Positions 1-10,637 of a stretch of 64,000 bases of DNA are shown one piece after another. This DNA comes from Bradyrhizobium sp. CCGUVB4N. GTDB lineage: Bacteria > Pseudomonadota > Alphaproteobacteria > Rhizobiales > Xanthobacteraceae. Positions within the stretch are counted from its first letter, which is position 1. Each line of letters begins with the position of its first letter. Below the pieces are notes generated by a model, which had not been told where the DNA came from, searched no databases, and worked only from the letters and a program-made list of their open reading frames with translations. Both the position numbers and the translations under genes were made by a program. The stretch covers positions 496,001 to 560,000 of the forward strand of contig NZ_JANADP010000001.1 in the NCBI RefSeq assembly GCF_024199945.1, given 5' to 3'.

Positions 1-1
1 C

Positions 2-307
2 CGCGGCAGCGAGATCGTCGGCCGGCTGGACGAAGCGATCGGCGCTTATGCACGCCGGCAGACAGAGAGTGTGTCGCCGAAATTCGGCTCGCTGCATTTC
101 CCCGGGCGCGAGCCGCTGACCCGCCGCGAGCGCGAGGTGCTCGAGCAGTTCGCTGCCGGTGCCTCCAACAAGGAAGCCGGTCGCACCCTCGGCATCAGCC
201 CACGCACCATCGAGGATCACCGCGCCAACATCATGAAGAAGCTCGGCGCCCGCAACGCCGCCGACCTGATCCGCATCGTGATGACCGCGGCCCAGCGCGC
301 GTCGTAA
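2..307 (+). CDS. LuxR/FixJ-type response regulator, C-terminal part (truncated by window start)
   Basis: The open frame enters from the left edge and stops at 305-307, so only the last 101 residues are visible. They hold a complete LuxR-type helix-turn-helix: LTRREREVLEQFAAG, then NKEAGRTLGISPRTIEDH (recognition helix), then IMKKLGARNAADLIRI. This layout is typical of FixJ/NarL response regulators, which bind DNA after phosphorylation of an N-terminal receiver. The receiver would lie outside the window, so family membership beyond the DNA-binding domain is inference. The convergent hybrid kinase at 465-3965 is a possible partner. A GTG at 71 also opens this frame, but a start there would split the protein just before the HTH, so it is not used. 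Confidence 0.85.
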   Translation, partial: RGSEIVGRLDEAIGAYARRQTESVSPKFGSLHFPGREPLTRREREVLEQFAAGASNKEAGRTLGISPRTIEDHRANIMKKLGARNAADLIRIVMTAAQRAS

Positions 308-323
308 GCGGCAAGCTCTTTCT

Positions 324-462
324 CTCGTGCCCCGGACGCAGCGCGTCACGCAGTGATGCGCTGCCGAGCCGGGGCCCATCTCTCCTCATAATCGTAGCAA
401 GTTTCTGGGTCCCGGCTCTGCGCAGCAGCGTTTCACGCTGCAGCGCGTCCGGGACACGAGAC
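324..462. repeat. Intergenic palindromic element, family D, copy 1
   Basis: The two ends are near-inverted copies: CTCGTGCCCCGGACGCAGCG on the left and its approximate complement (CGCGTCCGGGACACGAG) on the right. Internal GGGCCC and GGGTCCCGGCTCTGCGCAG blocks also pair. A related element is at 31551-31674. It lies between two convergent genes and could fold into a long hairpin at their 3' ends. Confidence 0.7.
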
Positions 463-464
463 CG

Positions 465-3400
465 TCATCCCTGCAGCGCCTTGCGGATGATCCGCGCCAG
501 GTCGGACTTGCGATAGGGTTTTGCCAGCAGCAGCACGCCTGAATCCAGCCGGCCGTGGTGGATGATCGCGTTCTCGGTATAGCCCGAGGTGTAGACCACC
601 CTGAGGTCGGGGCGTGACTTCAACACCTCGTCGGCGAGCTGCCGTCCGTTCATCTTGCCGGGCATGATCACATCGGTGAACAGCAGGTCGAACGGCTTGC
701 CGCTCGCGACGATGGTGAGCGCCTCCGCGGCATTGGCGGCCTGCAGGGTGACGTAGCCGAGCGAATGCAGCTGGGCCAGCACGTAGTCGCGCACCAGCCG
801 GTCGTCCTCGACCACGAGGATGGTCTCGTGTCCGCCCTCGATCGAGGCCGGCATCACGCCATCGGCGACGGCGGTCGGCGTCTTGCCCGGCGGCAGGTAC
901 ATCTTGATCGTGGTGCCGTGGCCTTCCTCGCTGTAGATCTTGATGTGGCCCGCGGACTGCTTGATGAAGCCGTAGACCATGGAGAGCCCGAGCCCGGTGC
1001 CCTTGCCCGGACCCTTCGAGGTGAAGAAGGGGTCGAACACGCGCGCCAGCATGTTGGCTGGAATGCCGGTGCCGGTGTCGCTCACCGCGATCAGCACGTA
1101 GTGCCCCGGCCGGACGTCGTTGACGCTGGCATAGACCTCGTCGAGATAGGCGGCGCCCGTCTCCACGATCAGCTTGCCGCCGCCGGGCATGGCGTCGCGG
1201 GCGTTGAGCGCGAGGTTGAGGAGCGCCGTGGTGAGCTGGTTCGGGTCGACCACCGCGACGCAGCTCTCGTCCTCGAACACGGATTCGATCTGGATCTGCT
1301 CACCCAGTGTCGGCCGCAGCAGCTTTGCGGTGTCGATGATCAGTGAATTGATGTCGATCTCGCGCGGCTGCAGCGGCTGCTTGCGCGCGAAGGCGAGCAG
1401 ATGCTGGGTCAGCTCGGCGCCGCGGCCGGCGGCCTCGTCGATCATCTTCGTGATCGCGGCAAGCCCCGGATCCTTGGCCACGGCCTCGGCGAGGATCTCG
1501 ATCGTCCCGGTGATGACGGTGAGGATGTTGTTGAAATCATGCGCCACGCCGCCGGTGAGCTGGCCCACCGCCTCCATCTTCTCGGCGTGGCGGATGCGCT
1601 CCTCGGAGGCGATCTTGTCGGTGAGGTCGCGGTAGAACACGTTGAACAGGATGCCCTCGCGGCGCCGCAGCGCCGTAACGCTGAGCTCCGCCTTGAACTC
1701 CTTGCCGTCGCGGCGGCGGACCATGAGCTCGCGGCGGCGGTTGAGGGTCTGGCCGTCGGCCGACTCGAGGAAGCGGGCGAGGCCGTCCTTGACCCTGTCG
1801 CGCTCGCTCTCGGCGACGATCAGGTCGACCGCATTCCTGCCCAGCGCCTCGTCGCGCCGCCAGCCAAACAGCTCCTCGGCCCGCGAGCTCCAGTTCAGGA
1901 TGGTGCTGCGATCGTCGGTCTGGACGAAGGCGTCGAGCGCGGTCTCGACGATGTTGCGCGCAAGCTGCTCGCTGTCGCGCAGGGATTCGGCGGCGCGCCT
2001 CGCCTCGGTCATGTCGCGCCCGACGAAGAAGAAGCGCTTGGCCTGGTCGGACCAGTTGCCGAGCCAGGACAGCCAGACCTCGTGCCCGTCCTTGTGAATG
2101 CAGCGCGTGTCGGCGAGCTTCGGATGTTCGCCGCGCCGGAGCGCGCGCATCTCCTCGCGGGATTGATCGAGATGGGCGGGGTGGATGAAATCGGCGCCGC
2201 TGCGGCCGATCATCTCCTCGGGCTTGTAGCCGAGCACGGCCTCGCTGCTGGGGCTGATCTGAACGAGATGGCCGCGCGAGTTCATGATCATGATCAGATC
2301 CTCGGAAGCGTCGAACAGTTGCCGCCGCTCCTCGATCTGCTGCCGCAGCGCGCGTTCAGTCCGCCGCGCATCGGTCAGAACGCGTGCCGCGCCGGACGCG
2401 CCGATGATCTCGCCCGCGGTGCCCCGGATCGGCGACAGGCTCACCGAAATCTCGACCGGAGTGCCGTCCCTGCGGATCCGGACGGTTTCGAAATGGTCGA
2501 TCCGTTCACCCCGCGCGATCCGCGCGAGATAATCGCTGCGCTCATCGTTACGGTCGGTTGGAAGGATGATCGACGTCGATTGCCCAACGGCTTCCTCGGC
2601 CGAATAGCCGTAGAGGCGTTCGGCCGCCGCGTTCCACCCGATGATGGTGCCGTTGAGCGTCTGCATCACGATCGAATCGTCGGAGGATTCGACCGCCGCG
2701 CTGAACAGGCGCTCGCGCACGGCGAGCTGGTCGCGGGCCGCTTCAGTGCGCCGCCGCTCCTCGATCTCGTGCTCCAGCGCCGAGGTCTTGGCCTTGGTCT
2801 CCTCGACCATGTGGGCGAAGGCCCGCGCCAGCATGCCGGTCTCGCCGCCGGCGTCGATCGGAATCGTCGCCGGCTTGCCGCGCCCGATCGCCTCGACGGC
2901 CTTGGTGAGCCGTCCGATCGGCCGGGTCAGCGATCGCGCCAGCAGCAGGGCGAGCGCGGCCGCGACCAGCACCGCGATGATGCCGATCATCAGGCTCGTC
3001 TGCTCGATGATGACGGCGGGCGCCATGAACACGGCATAGGGGACCACGCGGATGATGCCGACCCATTGGCCCTCGGCCAGGATCGCCGGCGCAATCGCGG
3101 TGCCGCTCGGCTTGCCGTCGCTTTCGGGCACGACATGGGTTTCCCCTTGCGTCGATCCGGTGACGCCGGCGAAATAGGGGAAGTCGTCCTGCCAGCGCGT
3201 CGGTGTGCCCAGTTGCGAGCCGAACTCGCGGGTCCGGTCCGGGTGCACGATGTAGTCGCCGTTGCGCCCGACGACGTAAACCTGTTCACCCCGCCGGCCG
3301 GTGATCCTGATGCGGTCGAGCACCTGGCGCATGTCGACATTGATGACGACGATGCCGAACAGCCGGTGATCGGATCCGTACAGCGGCGCGGCGACGCGCA

Positions 3401-3965
3401 ATGTCGGGACGTAAGGCAGCTGAATCGTGCCGTTGTCGACGTTCAGATCGACCGGAGAGACATAGATCTGGTCTTCGGCGAGCTTGATCGCGTCCTGGAA
3501 GAAGGAGCGATCGTCCTTGGTTTGCAGCGCTTCGTCGGGAACGATGCGGACCGTTCCGTTCGATCCCGAGCGGTCGACGCGCAGATATTCGGTGCCGTCG
3601 GCGCTGATGACGCGAAATTTTGCGTAGGTCGGGTTGGCTTCGACGTCGGCGACAAGGCGCGTCAGCAGCCGATCGCGCCAGGTCTTTTCGGTCAGATGAT
3701 CAACCGGATCGATGCCGTTGTTGAAATGCGCATCGATCACGCCGCGCACGGCTGCATTGGCGCGGAACGTCACGATATCGGCATGCGCACCGTTGGTCTG
3801 GGCCTCGAGCTGTGAGGCGAGTAGCCCCGACTGGGTCTCGATGCGGTCGATCACGCGCGGCAGGAACGCCCGTTCCAGGCTGTAATGGCTCAGCCACCCG
3901 ACCGCGGAGACCGCAACCGCGACCAGCAGAATCATCGCGATGGCCAGCCGGGTTGCGAGCGTCAT
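465..3965 (-). CDS. Hybrid sensor histidine kinase (dCache-HAMP-PAS3-HisKA-HATPase-REC)
   Basis: A membrane sensor kinase of 1166 residues. In order: TM helix about 5-28; periplasmic double-Cache-like region about 40-310; second TM about 323-345; HAMP about 346-400; three PAS domains near 420-530, 550-655 and 670-785; HisKA with phospho-acceptor His809 (GGVAHDFNN); HATPase_c with N box (NLALNARDAMPGGG), G1 (DTGTGIP), F box (DPFFTSK) and G2 (GTGLGLSMVYG); and a C-terminal receiver with Asp1098 (LLFTDVIMPG). All catalytic motifs are intact. The family autophosphorylates and passes phosphate to its own receiver or on to partners. The ligand cannot be read from the sequence. A single-domain receiver gene lies 61 bp upstream on the same strand and is the likely partner. 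Confidence 0.95.
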   Translation of the reverse strand: MTLATRLAIAMILLVAVAVSAVGWLSHYSLERAFLPRVIDRIETQSGLLASQLEAQTNGAHADIVTFRANAAVRGVIDAHFNNGIDPVDHLTEKTWRDRLLTRLVADVEANPTYAKFRVISADGTEYLRVDRSGSNGTVRIVPDEALQTKDDRSFFQDAIKLAEDQIYVSPVDLNVDNGTIQLPYVPTLRVAAPLYGSDHRLFGIVVINVDMRQVLDRIRITGRRGEQVYVVGRNGDYIVHPDRTREFGSQLGTPTRWQDDFPYFAGVTGSTQGETHVVPESDGKPSGTAIAPAILAEGQWVGIIRVVPYAVFMAPAVIIEQTSLMIGIIAVLVAAALALLLARSLTRPIGRLTKAVEAIGRGKPATIPIDAGGETGMLARAFAHMVEETKAKTSALEHEIEERRRTEAARDQLAVRERLFSAAVESSDDSIVMQTLNGTIIGWNAAAERLYGYSAEEAVGQSTSIILPTDRNDERSDYLARIARGERIDHFETVRIRRDGTPVEISVSLSPIRGTAGEIIGASGAARVLTDARRTERALRQQIEERRQLFDASEDLIMIMNSRGHLVQISPSSEAVLGYKPEEMIGRSGADFIHPAHLDQSREEMRALRRGEHPKLADTRCIHKDGHEVWLSWLGNWSDQAKRFFFVGRDMTEARRAAESLRDSEQLARNIVETALDAFVQTDDRSTILNWSSRAEELFGWRRDEALGRNAVDLIVAESERDRVKDGLARFLESADGQTLNRRRELMVRRRDGKEFKAELSVTALRRREGILFNVFYRDLTDKIASEERIRHAEKMEAVGQLTGGVAHDFNNILTVITGTIEILAEAVAKDPGLAAITKMIDEAAGRGAELTQHLLAFARKQPLQPREIDINSLIIDTAKLLRPTLGEQIQIESVFEDESCVAVVDPNQLTTALLNLALNARDAMPGGGKLIVETGAAYLDEVYASVNDVRPGHYVLIAVSDTGTGIPANMLARVFDPFFTSKGPGKGTGLGLSMVYGFIKQSAGHIKIYSEEGHGTTIKMYLPPGKTPTAVADGVMPASIEGGHETILVVEDDRLVRDYVLAQLHSLGYVTLQAANAAEALTIVASGKPFDLLFTDVIMPGKMNGRQLADEVLKSRPDLRVVYTSGYTENAIIHHGRLDSGVLLLAKPYRKSDLARIIRKALQG

Positions 3966-4026
3966 GTCGGTCGTCGCCCGGCGTCAAGAATGGACCCGAA
4001 TGTTTGATGCGACATCGATGGCCCCG

Positions 4027-4452
4027 TCATCGGCTGCCGGCGCCGGCATCGCGTTGCGGCAGGGATGATGGTGCCGATATCAGGCAACGGTCGACCGCGG
4101 CCAGCAGCGCGTCCGACCGGAACGGCTTCTGCAGGCTGGCGACGGCGCCGAGCTTGGTCGCCATCTTCAGGAAGTCCGGCTCGGCGTAGGCGTCCGGCGT
4201 GATCGAGCGGCCGGAAATGACGATGATGGGGATCTTCGGCTGCAGCGCCCGGACGTGGCGCATCGTTTCCAGCCCGTCCATACCGGGCATGAAGATGTCG
4301 AGGAACAGCAGGTCGAACTGGCTGCCCTCGAACAGGGCGAGCCCCTTGTGGCCGTCGCCGGCGACCGTCACCTGGTGACCGGCCCGCTCCAGGAGCAGCC
4401 GGATCGTCAATTGAACGGCCGGGTCGTCATCCACGATCAGGATGTTGGCCAC
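4027..4452 (-). CDS. Single-domain response regulator (CheY-like)
   Basis: The 141 residues form one receiver domain with no output domain. The acidic pocket is in ILIVDDDPAV, the phospho-acceptor Asp is in LLFLDIFMPGMDG, and the conserved Ser and Lys are in IIVISGRS and LQKPF. A stretch of about 15 residues (TPDAYAEPDFLKMAT) lengthens the loop after the conserved Ser compared with a minimal CheY fold. It is transcribed just ahead of the hybrid kinase at 465-3965, which makes a phosphorelay with that kinase likely, though this is inference. The C-terminal 15 residues are low-complexity. Confidence 0.9.
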   Translation of the reverse strand: MANILIVDDDPAVQLTIRLLLERAGHQVTVAGDGHKGLALFEGSQFDLLFLDIFMPGMDGLETMRHVRALQPKIPIIVISGRSITPDAYAEPDFLKMATKLGAVASLQKPFRSDALLAAVDRCLISAPSSLPQRDAGAGSR

Positions 4453-4640
4453 GTCAAAAACCTCCGGGTCGGGCAGGGAGGTTCCCTGCGACCCAAATCA
4501 AAGCATCAAATGCGAAATTGTTGCGCGGATCGTGCCTGGCCTGCAAGCACTTCGCGGCTGTTGCGAAGTGTGGTCACCCGGCCATTAATTGGGTACGGAT
4601 CATATGCATGTTTACGTGCAGATGACCACGGCGACAGCGC

Positions 4641-5345
4641 CTAGTCGGAGAGATATTCCGGATAGCGCTCGCGGATCCGATCCAGCTCGCTCAGCGTGCC
4701 TGAGAGATGTTTCCGCAGATGTTGCTGCGCAGCATCGGCATCTTTCGCCTCGATCGCGCGCGTGATCAGCTTGTGGTGGCGCACGATGTTCTGGGCCTTG
4801 CCGGGCGAGGGCAGGTGCAGCCGGCGCAGCCGGTCGATATGTCCGCTGCGGCTTCGCACCAGCATCCAGAGATCCTGCTTGCCGGCGGCGGCGTAGAGCT
4901 GGGCGTGGAAATCATTGTCGGCGATCATGAAGGCCTGGAAGTCGCCGGCCTTGGTGAATTGCTGTTGCAGCGTAATGGCGTGATCCAGGCGGATGATCAG
5001 CGTCGGATCAGGCTGCTCCGCGAGGAGCCGGACGATCTCCAGCTCCAGCGCCTGGCGCAGGAAATGCGCCTGTTGCGCGCGGTCGACGTCGATCTGGCTG
5101 ACCACGGTCGCGTGCTGCGGAAACACGTCGACCAGGCCCTCTTCCTCGAGCCGCATCAACGCGTCGCGCACCGGCGTCGAGCTGACGCCGAATTGCCCGG
5201 CCAGCTCAGCCCGCGACAGCGGCGCGCCCGGCGGCAATTCGAGCGCAATGATTGCATTGCGCAGCCGCTCGAACACCTGCGGCGCGGCCTGCCGGGCTCG
5301 GTCGAGCCGGGCGGCCCCGCGCGGGGCTTGATGAGCTGATTCCAT
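4641..5345 (-). CDS. GntR-family transcriptional regulator (FadR/FCD subfamily)
   Basis: The protein has 234 residues. The N-terminal winged helix (about 20-85) carries the GntR pattern LPPGAPLSRAELAGQFGVSS then TPVRDALMRLEEEGLV. The C-terminal all-helical FCD ligand-binding domain (about 95-222) has the expected metal-ligand spacing, with DNDFH near 140 and two later His (SGHI, RHHKLI). FCD regulators usually repress nearby catabolic genes and release DNA on binding an organic acid. It is divergent from the transporter/dehydratase operon starting at 5441. The perfect palindrome at 5373-5398, immediately upstream of this gene, is the obvious operator. The effector is unknown; a sugar acid or its breakdown product is the best guess from context. 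Confidence 0.92.
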   Translation of the reverse strand: MESAHQAPRGAARLDRARQAAPQVFERLRNAIIALELPPGAPLSRAELAGQFGVSSTPVRDALMRLEEEGLVDVFPQHATVVSQIDVDRAQQAHFLRQALELEIVRLLAEQPDPTLIIRLDHAITLQQQFTKAGDFQAFMIADNDFHAQLYAAAGKQDLWMLVRSRSGHIDRLRRLHLPSPGKAQNIVRHHKLITRAIEAKDADAAQQHLRKHLSGTLSELDRIRERYPEYLSD

Positions 5346-5372
5346 GGCGGGCTGCTCCGGCGGACTTGCCTT

Positions 5373-5398
5373 TGATGCACTAATGCATTAGTGCATCA
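5373..5398. promoter_or_regulatory. Perfect 26-bp palindrome, candidate GntR operator
   Basis: Both 13-base halves are exact reverse complements, centred between 5385 and 5386, with core CACTAATGCATTAGTG. It lies 28 bp upstream of the GntR start and 43 bp upstream of the ABC substrate-binding protein start. From there a dimeric regulator could control both directions. The link to the adjacent GntR protein is inference from position and symmetry. Confidence 0.75.
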
Positions 5399-5440
5399 GC
5401 TCGGCCGCGCGTCAATGCCGACCGGAGGAAACGAACAACA

Positions 5441-6460
5441 ATGATCAAGCAATTCCAGTTTGGCTGCGCAGCCCTCGCCCTGATCGCCGCGGCAGTCCTG
5501 TCGGCTTCGCCCGCGCAGGCACAGCAGAAATCCGAGATCTCCCTGTCGCGGCAGCCCGGCATTTTCTACATGCCGAGCCACATCATGGAGAAGCAGAAGC
5601 TGATCGAGAAGCACGCAGGCTTGCTTGGCGTGCCCGGCGTCACCACCAAATGGGTCACCTTCTCGGGCGGCGGCGCGCAGACCGATGCGCTGCTCGCCGG
5701 CGGTGTCGATATCCTCAACACCGGCACCGGCAATCTCCTGTTGCTGTGGGATCGCACCCGCGGCGGCGTCAAGGGCATCGTCGCGACATCGGCGCAGCCG
5801 ATGACACTGATCAGCCGCGACGCCAACATCAAGTCGATCAAGGATTTCGGCCCAAGCGACAAGATCGCGGTGCCGACCGTCAAGGTGTCGACGCAGGCCA
5901 TCGTGCTGCAGATCGCGGCGGCAGAGGCCTTCGGCGCCGACCAATGGTCGAAGCTCGATGCCAACACGGTGCAGCTCGGTCATCCCGACGCCTATGCTGC
6001 GCTGTCGAACCCCAAGCACGAGGTGCATACGCACTTCTCGATCCCGCCCTTCACCTTCCTGGAGCTGAAGAACGTGCCGGGCGCGCATGTCGTGCTGAAT
6101 TCGCCTGACGTGATGGGCGGCCCGCTCAGCCAGGCGCAGTTCTTCACCACGACCAAATTCGCCGATGCCAATCCAAAAATCATCCAGGCCGTGCGCGATG
6201 CGACCAAGGAAGCGCAGGACCTGATCCGCAGCGACACCAGGCAGGCCGTCGAGATCTACAAGGAAATCACCGGCGACAAGACCTCGGTCGAGGAGCTGCT
6301 CGATCTCCTGAAAGAGCCCGGCATGATGGAATGGAATCTCGAGCCGCAGGGCACGATGAAGTTCGCCGCCCATCTCTACAAGACCGGCACTCTGAAGACC
6401 CAGCCCAAGGCCTGGACCGACTATTATCTCCCCGTCGCGCACGACCTGAAGGGCAACTGA
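5441..6460 (+). CDS. ABC transporter substrate-binding protein (NitT/TauT/SsuA type)
   Basis: The precursor has 339 residues, with a signal peptide of about 27 residues ending ASPAQA-QQ. The mature part has the two-lobed SsuA/TauA/ThiY pattern: an early strand (ISLSRQPGIFYMP), the lobe motif TFSGGGAQTDALLAGGVDIL near residues 71-90, and SIKDFGPSDKIAVPT in the hinge region. Proteins of this family deliver sulfonates, nitrate, pyrimidine precursors or aromatic acids to their permease. The start follows GGAGG 12 bases upstream. Its stop overlaps the next ATG by one base (TGATG), so translation is probably coupled. The neighbouring dehydratase suggests a carboxylate or sugar-acid substrate, which would be unusual for this family. 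Confidence 0.9.
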   Translation: MIKQFQFGCAALALIAAAVLSASPAQAQQKSEISLSRQPGIFYMPSHIMEKQKLIEKHAGLLGVPGVTTKWVTFSGGGAQTDALLAGGVDILNTGTGNLLLLWDRTRGGVKGIVATSAQPMTLISRDANIKSIKDFGPSDKIAVPTVKVSTQAIVLQIAAAEAFGADQWSKLDANTVQLGHPDAYAALSNPKHEVHTHFSIPPFTFLELKNVPGAHVVLNSPDVMGGPLSQAQFFTTTKFADANPKIIQAVRDATKEAQDLIRSDTRQAVEIYKEITGDKTSVEELLDLLKEPGMMEWNLEPQGTMKFAAHLYKTGTLKTQPKAWTDYYLPVAHDLKGN

Positions 6461-7221
6461 TGGCACTGCTCGACGTCAGTGGGGTGACGCTGCGCTACAA
6501 GACCTCGAGCTCCGTCGTCACCGCCACGGAGAGGGTGAGCTTCACCGTCGACAAGTCCGACCGCTTCGTGCTGCTCGGACCGTCCGGCTGCGGCAAGTCG
6601 ACCCTGCTCAAGGCGGTCGGCGGCTACATGTCACCGAGCGAAGGCCGCATGACGATCGGCGATCGCGAGATCCGCGGTCCCGGCGCCGACCGCATGATGA
6701 TCTTCCAGGAATTCGACCAGCTGCTGCCCTGGAAGAGCGTGCTCGCCAACGTCATGTTTCCGCTGCTGACCGCGCGAAAGCTGTCGCGCAAGGACGCTGA
6801 AGCCCGCGCGCGGGCCTATATCGAGAAGGTCGGCCTCACCCGCGTCGTCGATGCCTATCCGCACACGCTCTCCGGCGGCATGAAGCAGCGCGTCGCGATC
6901 GCGCGCGGCATGGCGATGGAGCCGGACATCCTGCTGATGGACGAGCCATTCGCGGCACTCGACGCGCTGACGCGCCGGACCTGCCAGGACGAGCTGCTCC
7001 AGCTCTGGAGCGAAACCAAATTCACCGTGCTGTTCGTGACGCATTCGATCGCGGAAGCCATCCGCATCGGCAACCGCATCCTGCTGCTGTCGCCGCATCC
7101 CGGCCGCGTCAAGGCCGAGGTGGTGGACGTCGACAAGGTCGGCAATGACGACGGCAGCGCCGGCCGGCTGGAGAAGGAGATCCATGATCTCCTGTTCGCC
7201 GGCGAAGCCACGGCGCATTAG
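6460..7221 (+). CDS. ABC transporter ATP-binding protein (NitT/TauT type)
   Basis: The protein has 253 residues. Nucleotide-binding motifs are complete: Walker A GPSGCGKST, Q-loop MIFQEFDQLLPW, signature LSGGMKQRVAIARG, Walker B ILLMDEPFAALD and the switch His in VTHSI. The sequence matches the SsuB/TauB/NrtD subfamily of importer ATPases. I chose the ATG at 6460 because it overlaps the stop of the binding protein (TGATG) and gives the normal family N-terminus (MALLDVSGVTLRY). An in-frame ATG at 6331 lies inside the upstream gene and is not needed. Confidence 0.95.
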   Translation: MALLDVSGVTLRYKTSSSVVTATERVSFTVDKSDRFVLLGPSGCGKSTLLKAVGGYMSPSEGRMTIGDREIRGPGADRMMIFQEFDQLLPWKSVLANVMFPLLTARKLSRKDAEARARAYIEKVGLTRVVDAYPHTLSGGMKQRVAIARGMAMEPDILLMDEPFAALDALTRRTCQDELLQLWSETKFTVLFVTHSIAEAIRIGNRILLLSPHPGRVKAEVVDVDKVGNDDGSAGRLEKEIHDLLFAGEATAH

Positions 7222-7233
7222 GGGGAGCCGCTC

Positions 7234-8093
7234 ATGGGCGAAGCGAGAATCTTGCTGCGTGATGCCCCGGTCGCTGCTGTCAGCGGTGCGGGTGAGGTCG
7301 AGCGCAAGCTGAGCGTAGCCGAGTTGCTGTGGAACGACGGCTTTGTCCGCAAGACCGTCATCATCCTGTTCCTCGGCGCGGTCTGGGAGGCCTACGGCGT
7401 TTATCTCGACAATCCCCTGCTGTTTCCGACGCTGCACGACACGATCATGACGCTGTTCGATCGCGTGAAGGACGGCACCATCCCGATGCGGGCCTGGACC
7501 TCGCTGAAGGTCCTGTTCATGGGCTATTCGGCCGGCATCGTGCTGGCCGCTGTTTTCACGGTGCTCGCGATCTCCACGCGCATCGGCACCGACTTCCTGG
7601 AAACGGTGACGGCGATGTTCAACCCGTTGCCCGCGATCGCGCTGCTGCCGCTGGCGCTGATCTGGTTCGGGCTCGGCAATGGCAGTCTCGTTTTCGTGCT
7701 GATCCATTCGGTGCTGTGGCCGGTTGCACTCAACACCCATTCCGGCTTCAAGAGCGTGTCCAACACGCTACGCATGGTCGGCCGCAATTACGGCCTGCGC
7801 GGGCTGCCCTATGTGGCCAGGATCCTGATCCCGGCGGCCTTCGGCTCGATCCTGACCGGCCTCAAGATCGGCTGGGCCTTCGCCTGGCGCACGCTGATCG
7901 CGGCCGAGCTGGTGTTCGGTGTGTCCTCCGGGCAAGGCGGGCTCGGCTGGTTCATCTTTGAGAACCGCAACCTCCTCGACATACCTGCGGTCTTCGCAGG
8001 CCTCTTGACGGTGATTATCATCGGGCTCTTTGTCGAGAACCTGATCTTCCGCGCCATCGAGCGGAACACCGTGCAAAAATGGGGCACCCAATC

Positions 8094-8097
<4 letters not shown>
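7234..8097 (+). CDS. ABC transporter permease (NitT/TauT type)
   Basis: An inner-membrane protein of 287 residues with about six hydrophobic helices (near residues 40-60, 90-112, 128-150, 155-170, 205-228 and 250-272). The cytoplasmic EAA-type loop that docks to the ATPase is visible as RILIPAAFGSILTGLKIG. It resembles SsuC/TauC permeases. An AGGGGGAG ribosome site precedes the ATG. The stop overlaps the start of the dehydratase gene at 8094 (ATGA), so transport and catabolism appear to be translated as one unit. Confidence 0.93.
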
Positions 8098-9830
<1,733 letters not shown>

Positions 9831-9840
9831 AGAGAACAAT

Positions 9841-10560
9841 ATGTCCAAACTCAGCGAAGCCACCCGCAACAAGCTCAAATCCGTCTCCACCGCGACCGTC
9901 GCCACCGCGCTGTTCAAGCGCGGCCTGCGCATCCAGATGATCCAGGATGTGCATCCGCTCGGGGCCGACCAGCCGACCATGGTCGGCGAGGCCTTCACGC
10001 TGCGTTACATGCCGGCGCGCGAGGATCTCAACACCATCGACGTCTTTAGGGATCACTCCCATCCGCAGCGCAAGGCGGTCGAGGATTGCCCGCCGGGCGC
10101 GGTGCTGGTGATGGACAGCCGCAAGGACGCGCGCGCGGCTTCGGCCGGCGCGATCCTGGTGACGCGGTTGATGAAGCGCGGCGTCGCCGGCGTCGTCACC
10201 GACGGCGGCTTTCGCGACTCCGCGGAGATCGCCAAGCTCGGCATCCCCGCCTATCATCACCGCCCCTCGGCGCCGACGAACCTCACGCTGCACCAGGCGA
10301 TCGAGATCAACGTCCCCATCGGTTGCGGCGATGCGCCGGTGTTTCCCGGTGACGTCATCCTCGGTGATGCCGACGGCGTCATCGTCATCCCCGCGCATCT
10401 TGCCGATGAGATCGCCAACGAAACGTTCGAGATGACCGCGTTCGAGGATTTCGTCACCGAGGAAGTCGGCAAAGGCCGCGGCATTTTCGGTCTCTATCCC
10501 GCCACCGATCCGCAGACGCTGATCGACTTCGCCGAATGGCGGAAGAAGAACGGCCGCTAA
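9841..10560 (+). CDS. RraA-like protein (HMG aldolase / RraA family)
   Basis: The protein has 239 residues and starts 11 bases after the dehydratase stop with an AGAGAA ribosome site. Family signatures are GVAGVVTDGGFRDS, which in aldolase members carries the Arg-Asp substrate/metal pair, and GDADGVIVIP near the C-terminal end. Members are either 4-hydroxy-4-methyl-2-oxoglutarate-type class II aldolases/decarboxylases or the RNase E inhibitor RraA. The intact RD motif and a position directly after a sugar-acid dehydratase favour a C-C lyase acting on a 2-keto acid. This is inference; homologues are often named RraA by default. Confidence 0.85.
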   Translation: MSKLSEATRNKLKSVSTATVATALFKRGLRIQMIQDVHPLGADQPTMVGEAFTLRYMPAREDLNTIDVFRDHSHPQRKAVEDCPPGAVLVMDSRKDARAASAGAILVTRLMKRGVAGVVTDGGFRDSAEIAKLGIPAYHHRPSAPTNLTLHQAIEINVPIGCGDAPVFPGDVILGDADGVIVIPAHLADEIANETFEMTAFEDFVTEEVGKGRGIFGLYPATDPQTLIDFAEWRKKNGR

Positions 10561-10590
10561 GGCCACGCATCACGACCACTTCAAGAAACA

Positions 10591-10618
10591 GGCCGGCCAC
10601 ATCAAGTGCCGGCCTTTT
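10591..10618 (+). terminator. Rho-independent terminator-like hairpin
   Basis: A perfect 7-bp G+C stem (GGCCGGC / GCCGGCC, arms 10591-10597 and 10608-10614) with a 10-base loop is followed directly by TTTT. It sits between the RraA-like gene and the SMP-30 gene. It may end the transporter/catabolic transcript or reduce read-through into the next gene. Confidence 0.65.
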
Positions 10619-10637
10619 ACAAGCAGGGAGGACTTTT

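Noticed and set aside
324..462. Palindromic repeats as CRISPR arrays
   Set aside because: Copies are single, far apart, and have no regular direct repeats with spacers.
1401..3815. Long open frame on the plus strand opposite the hybrid kinase
   Set aside because: The kinase on the minus strand has all family motifs; the plus-strand product is low in recognisable structure and results from high G+C content.
6331..6459. Upstream extension of the ABC ATPase frame
   Set aside because: It lies inside the binding-protein gene; the overlapping ATG at 6460 gives the normal family start.
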